From assembly GCA_019054805.1 (NCBI GenBank), contig JAHQIY010000024.1, positions 1,017,289 through 1,081,288 on the forward strand: a stretch of DNA of 64,000 nt. Reading direction: 5' to 3'. Shown here in pieces: positions 1-9,589 of the stretch. The stretch comes from Brachionus manjavacas. Taxonomy: Eukaryota > Rotifera > Eurotatoria > Ploima > Brachionidae. Position numbers and translations under genes: made by a program. Position 1 is the stretch's first letter; the number at the start of each line of letters is the position of its first letter. The notes under the pieces are model-generated. The model saw only the letters and a program-made list of their open reading frames with translations. It was not told the origin of the DNA and did not search any database.

Positions 1-102
1 ATTAATTTTCTCATGTTAATTGAATAGCCTGTCAAATTTTCTAAAATGTTAGTAGGTGTATATCTATTAAATTATACGCTTAATGCAATCTTGTTTATAT
101 AA

Positions 103-138
103 ATATTCTATTAAAATAAATTTATTTTAATAGAATAT
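103..138. repeat. Perfect 36-bp spacer-less palindrome
   Basis: Every base from 103 to 120 pairs with its mirror position from 138 back to 121, with the centre between 120 and 121. The arms end at 102/139, which do not pair. The arms are AT-rich with a single C/G pair (108/133). It could extrude as a cruciform or form a hairpin in RNA. It lies about 290 bp past the stop codon of the thioesterase gene, and no function is evident. Confidence 0.9.
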
Positions 139-370
139 ATTAATTCATGTAATATATTATATATGTTTAATATTTTAAGCATTCTTTAATTCAATTAAAA
201 GGCATAAAGATAAAAAGAAAAATCATATTTTTTTTAAAGAAAATCCATAGATTGACATTTTTATTTTCAATTATTTTTCATGAATCTCTAAGTTTTTTAT
301 TTAAAAAGATGAGCTAATGATTAAAATTTTTAAATAATTTGGACATGTTAAAAATGTGTCAAGTCAAATG

Positions 371-376
371 TTTATT
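371..376 (-). terminator. Candidate poly(A) signal of the thioesterase gene
   Basis: TTTATT on the plus strand reads AATAAA on the minus strand, about 53 nt past the TAA stop of the thioesterase gene. The position is plausible, but AATAAA is common in DNA this AT-rich. Confidence 0.4.
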
Positions 377-428
377 CATTTGGAAAAATGTAAACAAAAA
401 ATTTGATTAGTTTTAAATTTTCATACAA

Positions 429-1246
429 TTAATTAGGCGCAATCTTATTTATAAAGTCGCTTACGTCATCCAATTCCTTTTTAAATAGTAAAAAAAATAA
501 GTTAATTTTAAACAAATAATCAAATTACTTCAGGAGAAGACGAATGGGACATGCCGCGATAAGTCTTGAAATTTACATCACTAAAGCCTATGGTTTTTAA
601 CAATTTGACAGTCATGTCAGACCACTGTAAAGGAACCATTGGATCAACATCACCGTGACACTGAATAATCGGAGTGCTCAATTTATTCTCGCATTCTTTT
701 AAGTGCGCTGGAAAACGATGATGCAATGGCAACCAAGTGCTTAGCGCAATGACACCGGCGAACCGGTGCGTGCTAGTCAATGCAGTGTAAAGAGCCGTAG
801 CGCCTCCTTGAGAAAATCCACCTATGAATATGCGATCAGTCGGAATGCCACTTTTAATCTCTTCATCAACCAAATTTAATACTAAAAAAATTTTAAAATA
901 AATTTATTTAAAGGAAAACTAATTTTTATTTTATTACATAACTGGCTGGACTTTTGGATGCCATCTTCGTCTTGAGTGGCGTCAGGACGAAGTCCGAGTA
1001 TATCAAACCATGCGTTCATTTCAAAGCCGCCATTTAGAGTGACCGGCCGAATGGGAGCTGTCGGAAAGATGTACTTGATGTGAGGACGTTTAAATTCAGA
1101 AAAAACTGACGACCATCCATGACTTTACAATATTTTTTAGAATTAAATCAAAAAATTAAGGTGCTAACTCACCCGGTATCGCCAAGACCGTGTAGAAAAA
1201 TAACCGATGCGGTTTGCTTTACTGTAGGCTTCAAAACTACTGACAT
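429..1246 (-). CDS. Acyl-protein thioesterase (APT/LYPLA-like), four exons
   Basis: Alpha/beta-hydrolase of the APT1/APT2 (LYPLA) family, which removes palmitate from S-acylated cytosolic proteins. Exons on the minus strand are 1246-1173, 1122-938, 881-529 and 476-429. The introns are 50, 56 and 52 bp, all GT-AG, with phases 2, 1 and 0 that join in frame to give 219 residues, close to the roughly 230 of animal APTs. The family block FLHGLGDTGHGW spans the first junction. The nucleophile is Ser110 in GGFSQGG, the acid is Asp166 in HGDVDPMVP, and the base is His199 in YRGMSHSS. The short last exon encodes the usual C-terminal helix (DDVSDFINKIAPN) and ends with TAA at 431-429. Without splicing, exon 3 would run into a TGA at 522-520 and lose that helix. 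The chosen start at 1246 gives no Cys at position 2, the residue palmitoylated in mammalian APTs. An alternative upstream exon is listed at 1613-1799. Confidence 0.92.
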
Positions 1247-1612
1247 CCTAGACAAATCTTAATTTTAAATAAGAAAATTTGAATAAATTTTTTTCTTTTT
1301 ATTTGAAGAAAAAAAAAAGCTCTTAAAAACAAGCAAATCTTTTTTATTTTTTGTTTAATTTAATTATTAAATAAAAAAATGAAGAATTTAGTTTTTTCTT
1401 TAATCAATAAAAATTTGTATGCTAAATTTTTTATTTTCAATTTGATAATAAAAAATAAATCCCAAGACTGGTGCGAAATGAAGTTTAGTACAAAAAAAAA
1501 TAATTTATAATAAAAGATTTGAAAAATTTTGATTTTTTTAAAGTTAGAGTTAGATCAAATAAAGCTTGGAATCAAGGATTTTCATCTTTTCATCGCACTT
1601 TGATTAACTTAC

Positions 1613-1799
1613 CGAGATTTGGATTTGTTTTTAAGCCTGTAGAGGATTTTGAGTGGGAACTTGATTTTTTTGATCTAGTGTTATTGTACGAGTTGACACT
1701 GGTGGTCGATGTCAAGTTATTGGTGTCCACACTTGACGAATTTGAGTAATTATCAAACCTTTCGATTCTTTTCGATTTATTTGCAAAGTAATTACCCAT
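1613..1799 (-). CDS. Candidate 5' coding exon with N-myristoylation signal, possibly of the thioesterase gene
   Basis: This open minus-strand segment starts at ATG 1799 and ends at a textbook donor (GTAAGT, intron from 1612) after 62 codons plus one base. It begins MGNYFANKSKR, which fits N-myristoylation (Gly2, small residue at position 6, then basic residues). The rest is rich in Ser, Asn, Thr and Lys and looks disordered. An AG at 1259-1258 upstream of the thioesterase ATG would accept this exon in the correct phase, adding Asp-Leu-Ser-Arg before the thioesterase Met. The result would be a protein of about 285 residues with a lipid anchor. The intron would be 354 bp, much longer than the gene's other introns. 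It could also be the first exon of an unrelated gene, or chance. No transcript evidence is available here. Confidence 0.4.
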
Positions 1800-3360
1800 T
1801 TTGTATTCTCGGCTGATTTTGAAAAACAGGAACTTGATCACAATATAATGACTGAGTGAATTTATTAATAACGCATATCACCAGATAAGAAGATTTATTT
1901 TCTTTGTGACTGAGTAAATTTATTTTTTTATCAAAATAAAAATTGATTTAAATGCGAAAAATAATCATTTATAGTGAGAATTATTTTGTGGCTTTGAAAA
2001 TTGCAATTATAACTTTAGTTTTTTACCCAAAGATGCCTTGTGAGTATTGATTTTGAGCCAAAAATATGATAATTTTGAGAATATTTAATCGATGTTGAAT
2101 GAATGACTCTTGAGGTTTAATAAGTTTTATTATTATTTAAAAAATATCATTTCTTTGATATTGAGTAGCTACTGTTTTTCATTTAGTTCAATTCAAATGA
2201 TGCCTAAATCTACTTAATAATTTTGAAAATAAAATAAATTTTTCATTTCAAATAAAATACTATTTTTAGCCAGCAAATTAATAAAAGTTTAAATTAGAAA
2301 ATTTTTCAAGTTTTCTAAAGACTTAAATAAGATGGTTACCATTTTTGAAAATGCGCTTTTAAATAGATTTTTTTTGTTTTTGAGCTACCTTTAAATTGTG
2401 GTTATAAATGAATTTTATAAAATAAAAAATGCTAATTTAAAAAAAAAATTAATTCTAGCTCCTGAATGAGGTTTTTTTTTCAGAGTTGTTAAATTATTGT
2501 TAGAAGCTAATTCCTTTAGGAATTAAATTCCATTACTCTAATTTAACTAGTTATGCAATTTAAAAAAAAATAAATTTCTACTGAATTTTTGAGAAATTTT
2601 TCATCAAAAAGATTTGAAAATATTTTGACAGTTCTTGACATTTTTTTGAAATTTGAAATAACACTGATTTATCTGATTTTTTATCAAAGTTTACCCCAGT
2701 GATTAAGCTTATTTTTGTTTCTTTATTTTTAAAACTAAAAATTTTTAACTTTAATTAAAGGTAATTTATTTTTAAAGATACATTTAAAAAACAAATACGC
2801 AATGAATCAGCGACAAATTAGATAAAATTATTTTCTAAACATTTTTAAAAATACTTGAATAGGACTGGAACCAGATTGACAAAAATGTGATTTAGAAAAA
2901 AACATTATTTATTTATTATTTCATTCTAATAAATACTAAATTAATCAATATTTTTAAACGTGTTGATATAAGAATACGTGGTTGGAATTTAATACTTTTA
3001 TTGGAAGAATGTTTTAATCAGCATTCCTTTTTTCATTTTTTTTTTATATACGTCGTTTTAGACATTATCAAAATAAAAATGAAGTGAATTAGCAACAATT
3101 TCAAAAGATGATTATTCAGGTTTTTTAATTATTAAAGAGGAACAAAGCAGGAAGTTGATCACGATTATTTATTGTGTTTCATGAACTATTAATCAGCAGT
3201 TTTTAGATTATTGAAGTTCTTCACAATATTATGTCATTTATTTTCGATCATATTTAAGCTTTCCAAGAAATTTTTATTTTATCTATCAAATATTTAAACA
3301 TGTTTAAACTCTAGCTATTTCAACGTTTTTAATTTTCTTTTCATTATCAAGACTTATTTA
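1800..3360. other. Intergenic AT-rich DNA
   Basis: About 1.5 kb of very AT-rich sequence with frequent A and T runs. I found no open frame, splice-bounded exon, RNA gene or repeat that I can support. Confidence 0.5.
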
Positions 3361-3417
3361 TCTTTTTATTTCTTTTTATTTCTTTTTATTTTTTTTTATT
3401 TTTTTTATTTCTTTTTA
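3361..3417. repeat. T-rich simple repeat (CTTTTTATTT-like decamers)
   Basis: Five to six imperfect copies of a ten-base unit read as TCTTTTTATT, degenerating into longer T runs. It directly adjoins the tail of the inverted dispersed-repeat copy at 3412-3508. It may be the A-rich tail of that element seen on the other strand. Confidence 0.7.
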
Positions 3418-3508
3418 TCCAATTTAACTTTATTTTTAATTTTTTTAATATATTTTTATTCTGAAGGAGCATTAGCTCGGTAAAGATTAGCAAATAAATA
3501 AATTTCAT
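3412..3508 (-). repeat. Dispersed short repeat, copy A (inverted)
   Basis: On the minus strand this reads as an A/T-rich lead (TTTATTTATTTG), then CCGAGCTAATGCTCCTTCAG, then AATAAA and an A-rich tail. The same order appears at 5828-5930 and 6250-6366. GAGC-TAAT-GCTC can form a small hairpin just before the AATAAA. The layout resembles a short retroposon or a mobile 3'-end cassette, but I do not recognise a named family. Confidence 0.65.
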
Positions 3509-4428
3509 TTTATCTAATTCATAAAAAAAATTTTAGATAAAAAATAAATAAAAAAATTGTTTGAGCATAATTTTAACATTTATTTAAATCTTGGTTTTTT
3601 AGAGATTATTTTTTATTGATTTTTAATTAGAAAAAAATATGTTAAAAAATAAAATGGATTATTTTTTAGTTTAAAAATATATTTGTGAAAACAATCTCAA
3701 TTATATAATGAAACAAATTTTTCTTTTTTATTTTCAAAAATCAGGAAAATGAATTCGAAAAAAATATTTGAAATTCGAACCGTCACTTAAGTTTACTAAA
3801 AACGCATGGACTTGATTTAAAGAAAAAATTTTTCAAATTTTTATATAATAAAGTAATATACAAAACGAGAAGAAAATTTGTGGAATGTGCATTTATTCAA
3901 GAAATAACATAAAGCCATATAACAGAATATATTGAAAATAATAAAGAAATAAACCAATTTAAAATCTCTCTTAAAAATTGATTATAAAACTGAAATATTG
4001 ATCAAAATTAAAGAATCTTTGAAAAATTCACCAGCTCTCATTTTTGTAATTTTTTGTATTTCTACGAAATTAAATTAATAATATTGACATTTTTATAGTT
4101 TATAATTTTTATTTTTTTTTACCTATGAGGCGTTTAATTTAAATTTAAATAAAAAGATAAAGAAAAAATTTATTTAATTATCTATTTTTATTCATATAAA
4201 TAATCAAATTTTATAATTGTATAAAAAATTAGATGTAATTATTTTAATACTAAAATTGTTCTTTTATTTCTTGCATTTCTTTTTAGAAAATGTATTGTCA
4301 TTCTTTTATGATCTCTCCAGAAGAATTGAACATAAAATATAAAATATTTCAGCATTTCATTTTTTATTAGAAAAAAAATAGTTTTCATTAAAAAGTTTAG
4401 AGGATGAAAAAGAACTGCTAAATATAAA
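3509..4428. other. Intergenic AT-rich DNA
   Basis: No supportable gene. The minus-strand open frame at 4239-4472 has low-complexity composition and overlaps the decayed SWIM-like gene in another frame, so I do not call it. Confidence 0.5.
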
Positions 4429-4732
4429 TTACAAACATAAAAAAGTCTGATCTTGATCATTATAATTTTCATTTGAAAGCGGATCTTGGTCGATTGATTG
4501 AGCCATTGGAATTGGAAATTTTAGTTTGCAAATCAAGTGTCTATCCCAGTCTGGACATGAGCAGACGCTTGATTCCCATTCTTCTTGATTGAATCTTCAT
4601 ATATCGAAATGAATTTATTTCTTTGATATAATCGTCAAACGAAAAACACTCTGTCTTTTCAAAATAACCTTTGCACATTGTTTTTGTTGCTTGATAAGAT
4701 ACATTGGTTGAAGCTTGCTTTTCTTTCTTTTC
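4429..4732 (-). pseudogene. Decayed SWIM zinc-finger-like gene fragment
   Basis: Two adjacent minus-strand frames together read like one protein. The upstream part (about 4732-4591) includes CKGYFEKTECFSFDDYIKEI. The downstream part (about 4590-4429) includes EEWESSVCSCPDWDRHLICK and ends with TAA at 4431-4429. The CSC...CK spacing and the Trp before it resemble a SWIM zinc finger (CxC...CxH), but the last ligand position is Leu rather than His. The frames are shifted relative to each other, and the upstream part is preceded by an in-frame stop, so the copy is broken or crosses an unseen intron. SWIM domains occur in MuDR-type transposases and in host zinc-finger proteins, and I cannot tell which this was. 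Confidence 0.45.
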
Positions 4733-4808
4733 TTACGAGAATTTCATCTATTTCGGTATAATTTTTTTTCATCGCTAAATCTGACAAAAATTTTTTGTTA
4801 TTTATAAA

Positions 4809-4853
4809 ATAATTGATATGTAGTGTCAAACATAATTAAAACATATCAATTAT
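4809..4853. repeat. Inverted repeat, 13-bp perfect arms
   Basis: ATAATTGATATGT at 4809-4821 is the exact reverse complement of 4841-4853, with a 19-nt loop. Confidence 0.85.
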
Positions 4854-5354
4854 CTACAACAAATTAATTAAAATGAAACAATCGTTAAAATGTCAAAACT
4901 GAAATTAAATGTTGGAGAATGTCTAAGTTTGATAGAAAAAGCTTGATACCCTTCACAATAGAAGCCTGAGAATAAAAGACTACGGTGACTTAGGCATATA
5001 ATCAATATAGAAAAAAATAAAATACCAAACAGAGCCCTAAGCCCTTCAATGAACACCAGCAGTAGAATAGAGCTCAAAAATCACGAAAGGACTCGCTGAA
5101 AAAGGAATAAAATGAGGGAAGGCAAAAGTAAAGGTAAAATATATGAATGGAAATTCAATAGTAATGACTATATGATCCAAAAGAAAAATAAAACCAGCTT
5201 TCTGAGCAACCATGTGATACAAAAATTGTAATCATATAACCGAAATTTGACATAACATCTAGCCGAGCCTCTTATAGAAAATTCTGAGACATACAGGCGT
5301 TTAAATAATAAGCTAATTATTTCTTGAGAAGAAATTAATTTAAAAACGATATAC

Positions 5355-5397
5355 TTGGACAAAATCGACTAATTGGTTTAAATAGAATTTTGTCCAA
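5355..5397. repeat. Inverted repeat, 11-bp perfect arms
   Basis: TTGGACAAAAT at 5355-5365 is the exact reverse complement of 5387-5397, with a 21-nt loop. The arms differ in sequence from those at 4809-4853. Confidence 0.85.
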
Positions 5398-5827
5398 TTT
5401 TCTTTCTTGTTAAAGATTAAAGATAAAAAATTAGATGATTTTCAAGTAATGATGATTCAAAAACAATAAAGTAATGAAGATTCTTAATAAGTTGTATCAT
5501 TTATTATTTAAAAAAAAATGATAAAAAATCACTTTTGTTAATCTACAACAAAAATCATAATTTGAAATTTACATTCGATCATGAACTTACATTCGATCTA
5601 GTCTTAATTTAAAAAATGTATTTAATTTCAATTACTTTGAAATTGTTTAAGTTTTGTAATATATGAATAAAATTTATCAAAGATCTAAATTATTGTTCAA
5701 ATAATTTCTTAGATTCATCATAAATATTAGCAATACTTGGGCAATAAAAAATTCTTTCTTCATCTTACTTTCACCAAATTTACTTTCAAGATTGATTGAT
5801 GAATAGAAATGCAAGGTGGATTTTTTA

Positions 5828-5930
5828 TTTTATTTATTTATTTGTAAATCTGTACCGAGCTAATGCTCTTTCAGAATAAAAATATTAAATAAAAAATTAA
5901 AAATAAAGCTAAATAAGATAAAAGAAAAAA
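5828..5930 (+). repeat. Dispersed short repeat, copy B
   Basis: TTTATTTATTTG lead, ACCGAGCTAATGCTC hairpin core at about 5853-5868, CAGAATAAA and then an A-rich tail containing ATTAAAAATAAAG. It matches the reverse complement of 3412-3508 across most of its length. Confidence 0.7.
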
Positions 5931-6249
5931 ATTTAAGCTAGATGACCATGAAATAGGAGACTCATTCATCTAAAATTAATTTCAAGTGATAATACTCACA
6001 AATTTATTAGATTAACTTTCCAGCAACAGTAAATGAATCATTTTAAAGCAGTCCTTTTTAATTACTTAAGAAATAGAATAGAAAATATTTAAAGATCAAT
6101 TTAAATAAGTTTTTTTTTCGGTCCAGTTTTTTTTCATCACTAATGATGAAAAAATAGACAAGAATTAATAGCTCATCTAAAAAAAAATAATGTATACATT
6201 CTATTAATCCTATAATTGAATTGATGAACTAAAAGACTAAATAAATCAT
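5931..6249. other. Intergenic AT-rich DNA between repeat copies B and C
   Basis: No open frame or structured element that I can support. Confidence 0.5.
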
Positions 6250-6366
6250 ATATTATTTGTTTATCTGTTTTCTATACCGAGCTAGAGATCCTTCAGAATA
6301 AATTATAAAAAAAAACTCAAACAAAAATCAAAAATCAAAAATCAAAATAAAGTTAATAAAATAAGT
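6250..6366 (+). repeat. Dispersed short repeat, copy C (degenerate)
   Basis: TATTATTTGTTTATC lead, ACCGAGCTAGAGATC in place of the hairpin core (right arm mutated), CTTCAGAATAAA, then an A-rich tail with three AAAATC-like steps. It lies about 320 bp upstream of the beta-propeller gene. Confidence 0.6.
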
Positions 6367-6688
6367 TCAAATAAATATATTTAATGAATCAATTAAATCT
6401 TTTGCTTAAAAAGAGATCAGAAAAAAGTATCACTTTGATTAAATAGTCTAAATAGTCAAGATAAAAAATTATGCAAACCTAATAATCAACACCTTAATTT
6501 TTCAAATTCTAATGTTCACGCTTGAACAACAATTAGGAATCAACTAATTTAAATCAAAATATCATTTCAATTCTGAATAATTTTTATAAAATTTGGTAAG
6601 CTAAATAATCACGCTAATTTGCCAAGTATTTAGCAAACTATAAAATTAGCTCCATTCTATAAACAAAAAAAATCCAATTCAACAAAAA
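6367..6688. other. Upstream region of the beta-propeller gene
   Basis: AT-rich DNA that should contain the promoter and 5' leader of the gene starting at 6689. No single TATA or initiator site stands out from the background. Confidence 0.4.
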
Positions 6689-8965
6689 ATGGCAGCATAT
6701 GCGGCAGGTGGAGCAGCAGCGCTTTGTGCAGGACTTACTGGAATGGGCGTTTGTATGGGTGGAATTACAGCCCTAGCACTTATTCCACTTTATATTAAGT
6801 CTGATTCTTCTGATAATGAAAGAACACCTCTTAGCTCAGGTATTTCAATGAATTAAAATAACAATGCTAGACCCTAGTTTCATTATTTTATTTAATAAGC
6901 TATCGGAAGTAATAGAACTCTGGCGTTTCATACGTCTGCGGTAATAGCACTTGCTGTGCTGAATAATCTGATGGCCTCGGGCTCCAGGAATGGAGAGATA
7001 ATTATTTGGGATGCTATAGCATGGCAACCCATCAAAAAAGTTTCAGTGTCGGGCGAAATAAATGGCCTACAATTTGTTGATAGTTTTTCGCTCATCTCTG
7101 TGTCATCAAGAGATGGCCTCATTTTTTGGGACACGCAAACGGGTGATAACAAATTTACTTTCAAAAACAACCTTTTAGGAATAATGAACTCGTTGGTGAT
7201 CAATAGTGGGAGACAAGAAATAATAATTAGCACCAGTAGAGGCTTCATTTTAATATATAGCCGATTTGGAGAGGAATTAAATCGCTTTCAAGTATCAGGC
7301 TCAATAAATTCTCTTCAAAAAAATCCTAATCAAGACCTACTGACTCAATTTAGCACATCGATTCAGTTTTACACCAATTCGGAGTATAAACTTGACAACA
7401 CTGTGCCTGTGCCAACTGGTATGGACGCTTTGACAGTGGCCGCAGCTACCAAGGGTATCAATGAATCACTAGTCTATTCCTACCAGGCTTCTATGGCAAT
7501 ACTGGATCCAAACACCGGCAAAAGAATAAGTTCTATTACGACCACGGACAACGTTTTGTTCATTTCTCAGCTGAGCAACGGTCTTTTAGTGTCAGCAGTG
7601 ATAGGCGGTCTGTATTTTTATAATTTGGCCACTGGTTTACTGGTCAATTCAGTTAAGAATATACCTACTGAAATAACATCGATGGTAGTCAATGGAACTG
7701 ATGTGATAATAGGTACAAGTTTAAATTTAATAGTTGTTCTAAGGAATCCATTTGTAGAAAATAATGCTGATTTTCCTGAACCAGAAGAGCCAAAATTGCA
7801 GGACAATACAGTAAACGCTCACAGTCAACGGGCGACCAGTCTTGACACCAACAACGATGATTTGATTATAAGTGGTTCTTTGGACGGCTCAGTTGTGTTT
7901 ACCAGTAGATCAACAACACAAATTATGAAGAAATTTCAATTCTCTGATCCTATTGTTCTTGCAAAATTTGATGAAACATTTGTGCTGGTTGTGTCTTCCG
8001 GAGGAAATCTGTCAAAAATAGACTCAAACACCTTTAGTTTAAAAAAATCAGAAAATTTGGCTGAAAGTGTGACAAGTGCTCAATTGATCAATAGTAATAT
8101 TCTAGTTGGCACTCAGACTGGCTTTATTCGGGTGTTTCAAAAAGACACTCTTGCAAAAATTAAAGATTTACCCAAATCCGAAAAGCCTATTGATATCATT
8201 GCCAATTTAAATGATGACTTATTTGCAAGCTCGAGTGAAACTGAAGTTAAAATTTGGAGAAGTGATTACTCGCTTTTGAAAGGACACATAGACACCTCTT
8301 CAAAAGTAATGGCTATTTTCATGATATCTAACAAAAATTTGGTTACAATAGGCCAGAATGGTTTAATCGCTGTTTGGGCAGACCAAAGCTTTGATCGTTT
8401 ATCCGACTCGAAAATATCAGGATCCACTGTACAGGTTACTTCTGCCGTGATTGCAAATAGCGGAAATATTTTTTTGGCTTTAAAGAATTCAATAATTGAA
8501 TATGACTTATTAAATAAAATTGAAGTTAATGTTGATGTTGAAGCTATTGGGGCTACACAAATTATTATTGATCGCTTTCAGAGGCCTATTATTGGAACAG
8601 AAAACGGATCTGTTATTTTCAAAGTCACTGAAATAAAAGACCCTGGTACGGAAACAACCCAGAAAGAGACAATTAATTCAACTACGAAAACAACCCAACA
8701 AGAGTCAAAAAATCAAACTACGAAAAAAACCCAGCAAGAGACAATTAATTCAACTACGAAAACAACCCGACAAGAAATGACCACTCAACAAGAAAAAACT
8801 ACCTATTTAACATGGGAGACATCAAATCAGCCAAATTTGTCCAATCTTACTACAAATTCATCATCAATAGCGAACAGTCAGAATAATACTGAGACCGAAT
8901 TGAAAATATTCACCGCTTTGATAATATTTATTTCTTTTTTAAATAAAATGATGTATTTTGAATAA
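6689..8965 (+). CDS. Membrane-anchored WD40-like beta-propeller protein with Thr/Asn-rich stalk
   Basis: Two exons, 6689-6839 and 6900-8965, are joined across a 60-bp GT-AG intron in phase 1 to give 738 residues. Exon 1 supplies the Met and a strongly hydrophobic Ala/Gly-rich segment (residues 4-36), a signal peptide or signal anchor. Exon 2 opens inside a WD40-type blade (HTSAVIALAV...MASGS...GEIIIWD). Many similar blades follow up to about residue 625, among them SSRDGLIFWD, ISGSLDGSVVF and VKIWRSDYSLLKGH. The number is compatible with two propellers. Residues 634-718 form a Thr/Asn/Gln-rich linker with seven N-glycosylation sequons. A hydrophobic segment (about 719-731) and a short tail end the protein. 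The sequons and two hydrophobic ends suggest a cell-surface or secreted protein. The ligand is unknown, and I do not recognise an ortholog. Confidence 0.8.
8666..8773 (+). repeat. In-frame 36-bp coding minisatellite, three copies
   Basis: Units begin at GAG 8666, 8702 and 8738, exactly 36 bp apart, each encoding a 12-residue block with TTK and an Asn-X-Thr sequon. Copies 1 and 3 are more alike than either is to copy 2. Being a multiple of three, the repeat can change copy number without breaking the stalk's reading frame. Confidence 0.85.
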
Positions 8966-9589
8966 ATTAAAATGGAAAATTTGAATGGAAACTTGAAGTT
9001 CATGATCATGATCAAATAATCAAAACTTAATAGATTAAAATTTAAATAAAAATGATGAAAATATTTTGATATTAATAAATTATTAATTAAATTATATTAC
9101 AGCGAAAAAAAGTAAAATTTTGTATTGCAAAAATTCAAAATATTGATTTTATTTTAATTTACTTCAGATAAAAATTCATATAAAATTTGGATCTAACTAA
9201 AGATTAAACAGATCATGTTTAATAAAGTTTAATAATTTTTTATTTTACAAATTGCTAAAAAATGCCTTTTTTTCAAACCAAAAACCAAAAATTTTCGTTT
9301 AAAATTTACATTTGATCTTAAACTTCAATTTTAAAATTTTAAAAGAAACTGCTAAAAAGAAAATGGAATAATGTTAATAAACAAATTAGTACCAAACCAG
9401 TCTCGAGAAAAAGATTATTGACACAAAAACTTATTGATAAATTAAAATCTTTAAATAAAAATAACTCAGAAAATGGACTAACATAGATTCTGAACTCTGT
9501 CAACGGTGAAAGACCGCAAGTTTAATTGAATTTAAAAGAAAAACTCAATCTACGATTAAAAAAATTAAAAATAAATTTGGTGCGACAAA
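8966..9589. other. Intergenic DNA between the beta-propeller gene and the satellite edge
   Basis: AT-rich DNA holding a candidate poly(A) signal at 9045-9050. No other gene or repeat is evident until satellite similarity begins at about 9590. Confidence 0.5.
9045..9050 (+). terminator. Candidate poly(A) signal of the beta-propeller gene
   Basis: AATAAA, 80 nt past the stop codon. Plausible by position, but this hexamer is frequent in such AT-rich DNA. Confidence 0.35.

Larger units (their letters stand above)
1..428. other. Intergenic, 3' side of the thioesterase gene
   Basis: AT-rich DNA with no open frame of note. It holds the perfect palindrome at 103-138 and a candidate minus-strand poly(A) signal at 371-376, both listed separately. 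I see nothing else. Confidence 0.6.
4733..5827. other. Intergenic; segment of different composition bracketed by two hairpins
   Basis: The stretch from about 4854 to 5354 is less A/T-run dominated than its surroundings. It lies between inverted repeats at 4809-4853 and 5355-5397. Its plus-strand frame from ATG 4890 reads protein-like but contains six stops, so no gene is called. The rest (5398-5827) is plain AT-rich DNA with a short direct repeat, TTACATTCGATC, at about 5570 and 5589. Confidence 0.45.

Noticed and set aside
1519..1749. 76-codon plus-strand open frame
   Set aside because: It overlaps the minus-strand MGN exon, which has a clean Met, a low-complexity polar profile and a consensus splice donor. 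The plus frame is low-complexity with no start context.
4890..5345. Plus-strand frame reading protein-like segments with six stops, several where Trp would fit
   Set aside because: Six stops in about 150 codons is only modestly below the chance level for this composition, and no family is recognised. Recoding or a pseudogene cannot be argued from this alone.
4239..5362. Three minus-strand open frames of 64 to 77 codons
   Set aside because: Their translations are hydrophobic low-complexity typical of AT-rich DNA, and no splice-bounded exon or family signature was found.
6845..7806. Minus-strand open frames opposite the beta-propeller gene
   Set aside because: Shadows of the plus-strand coding exon.
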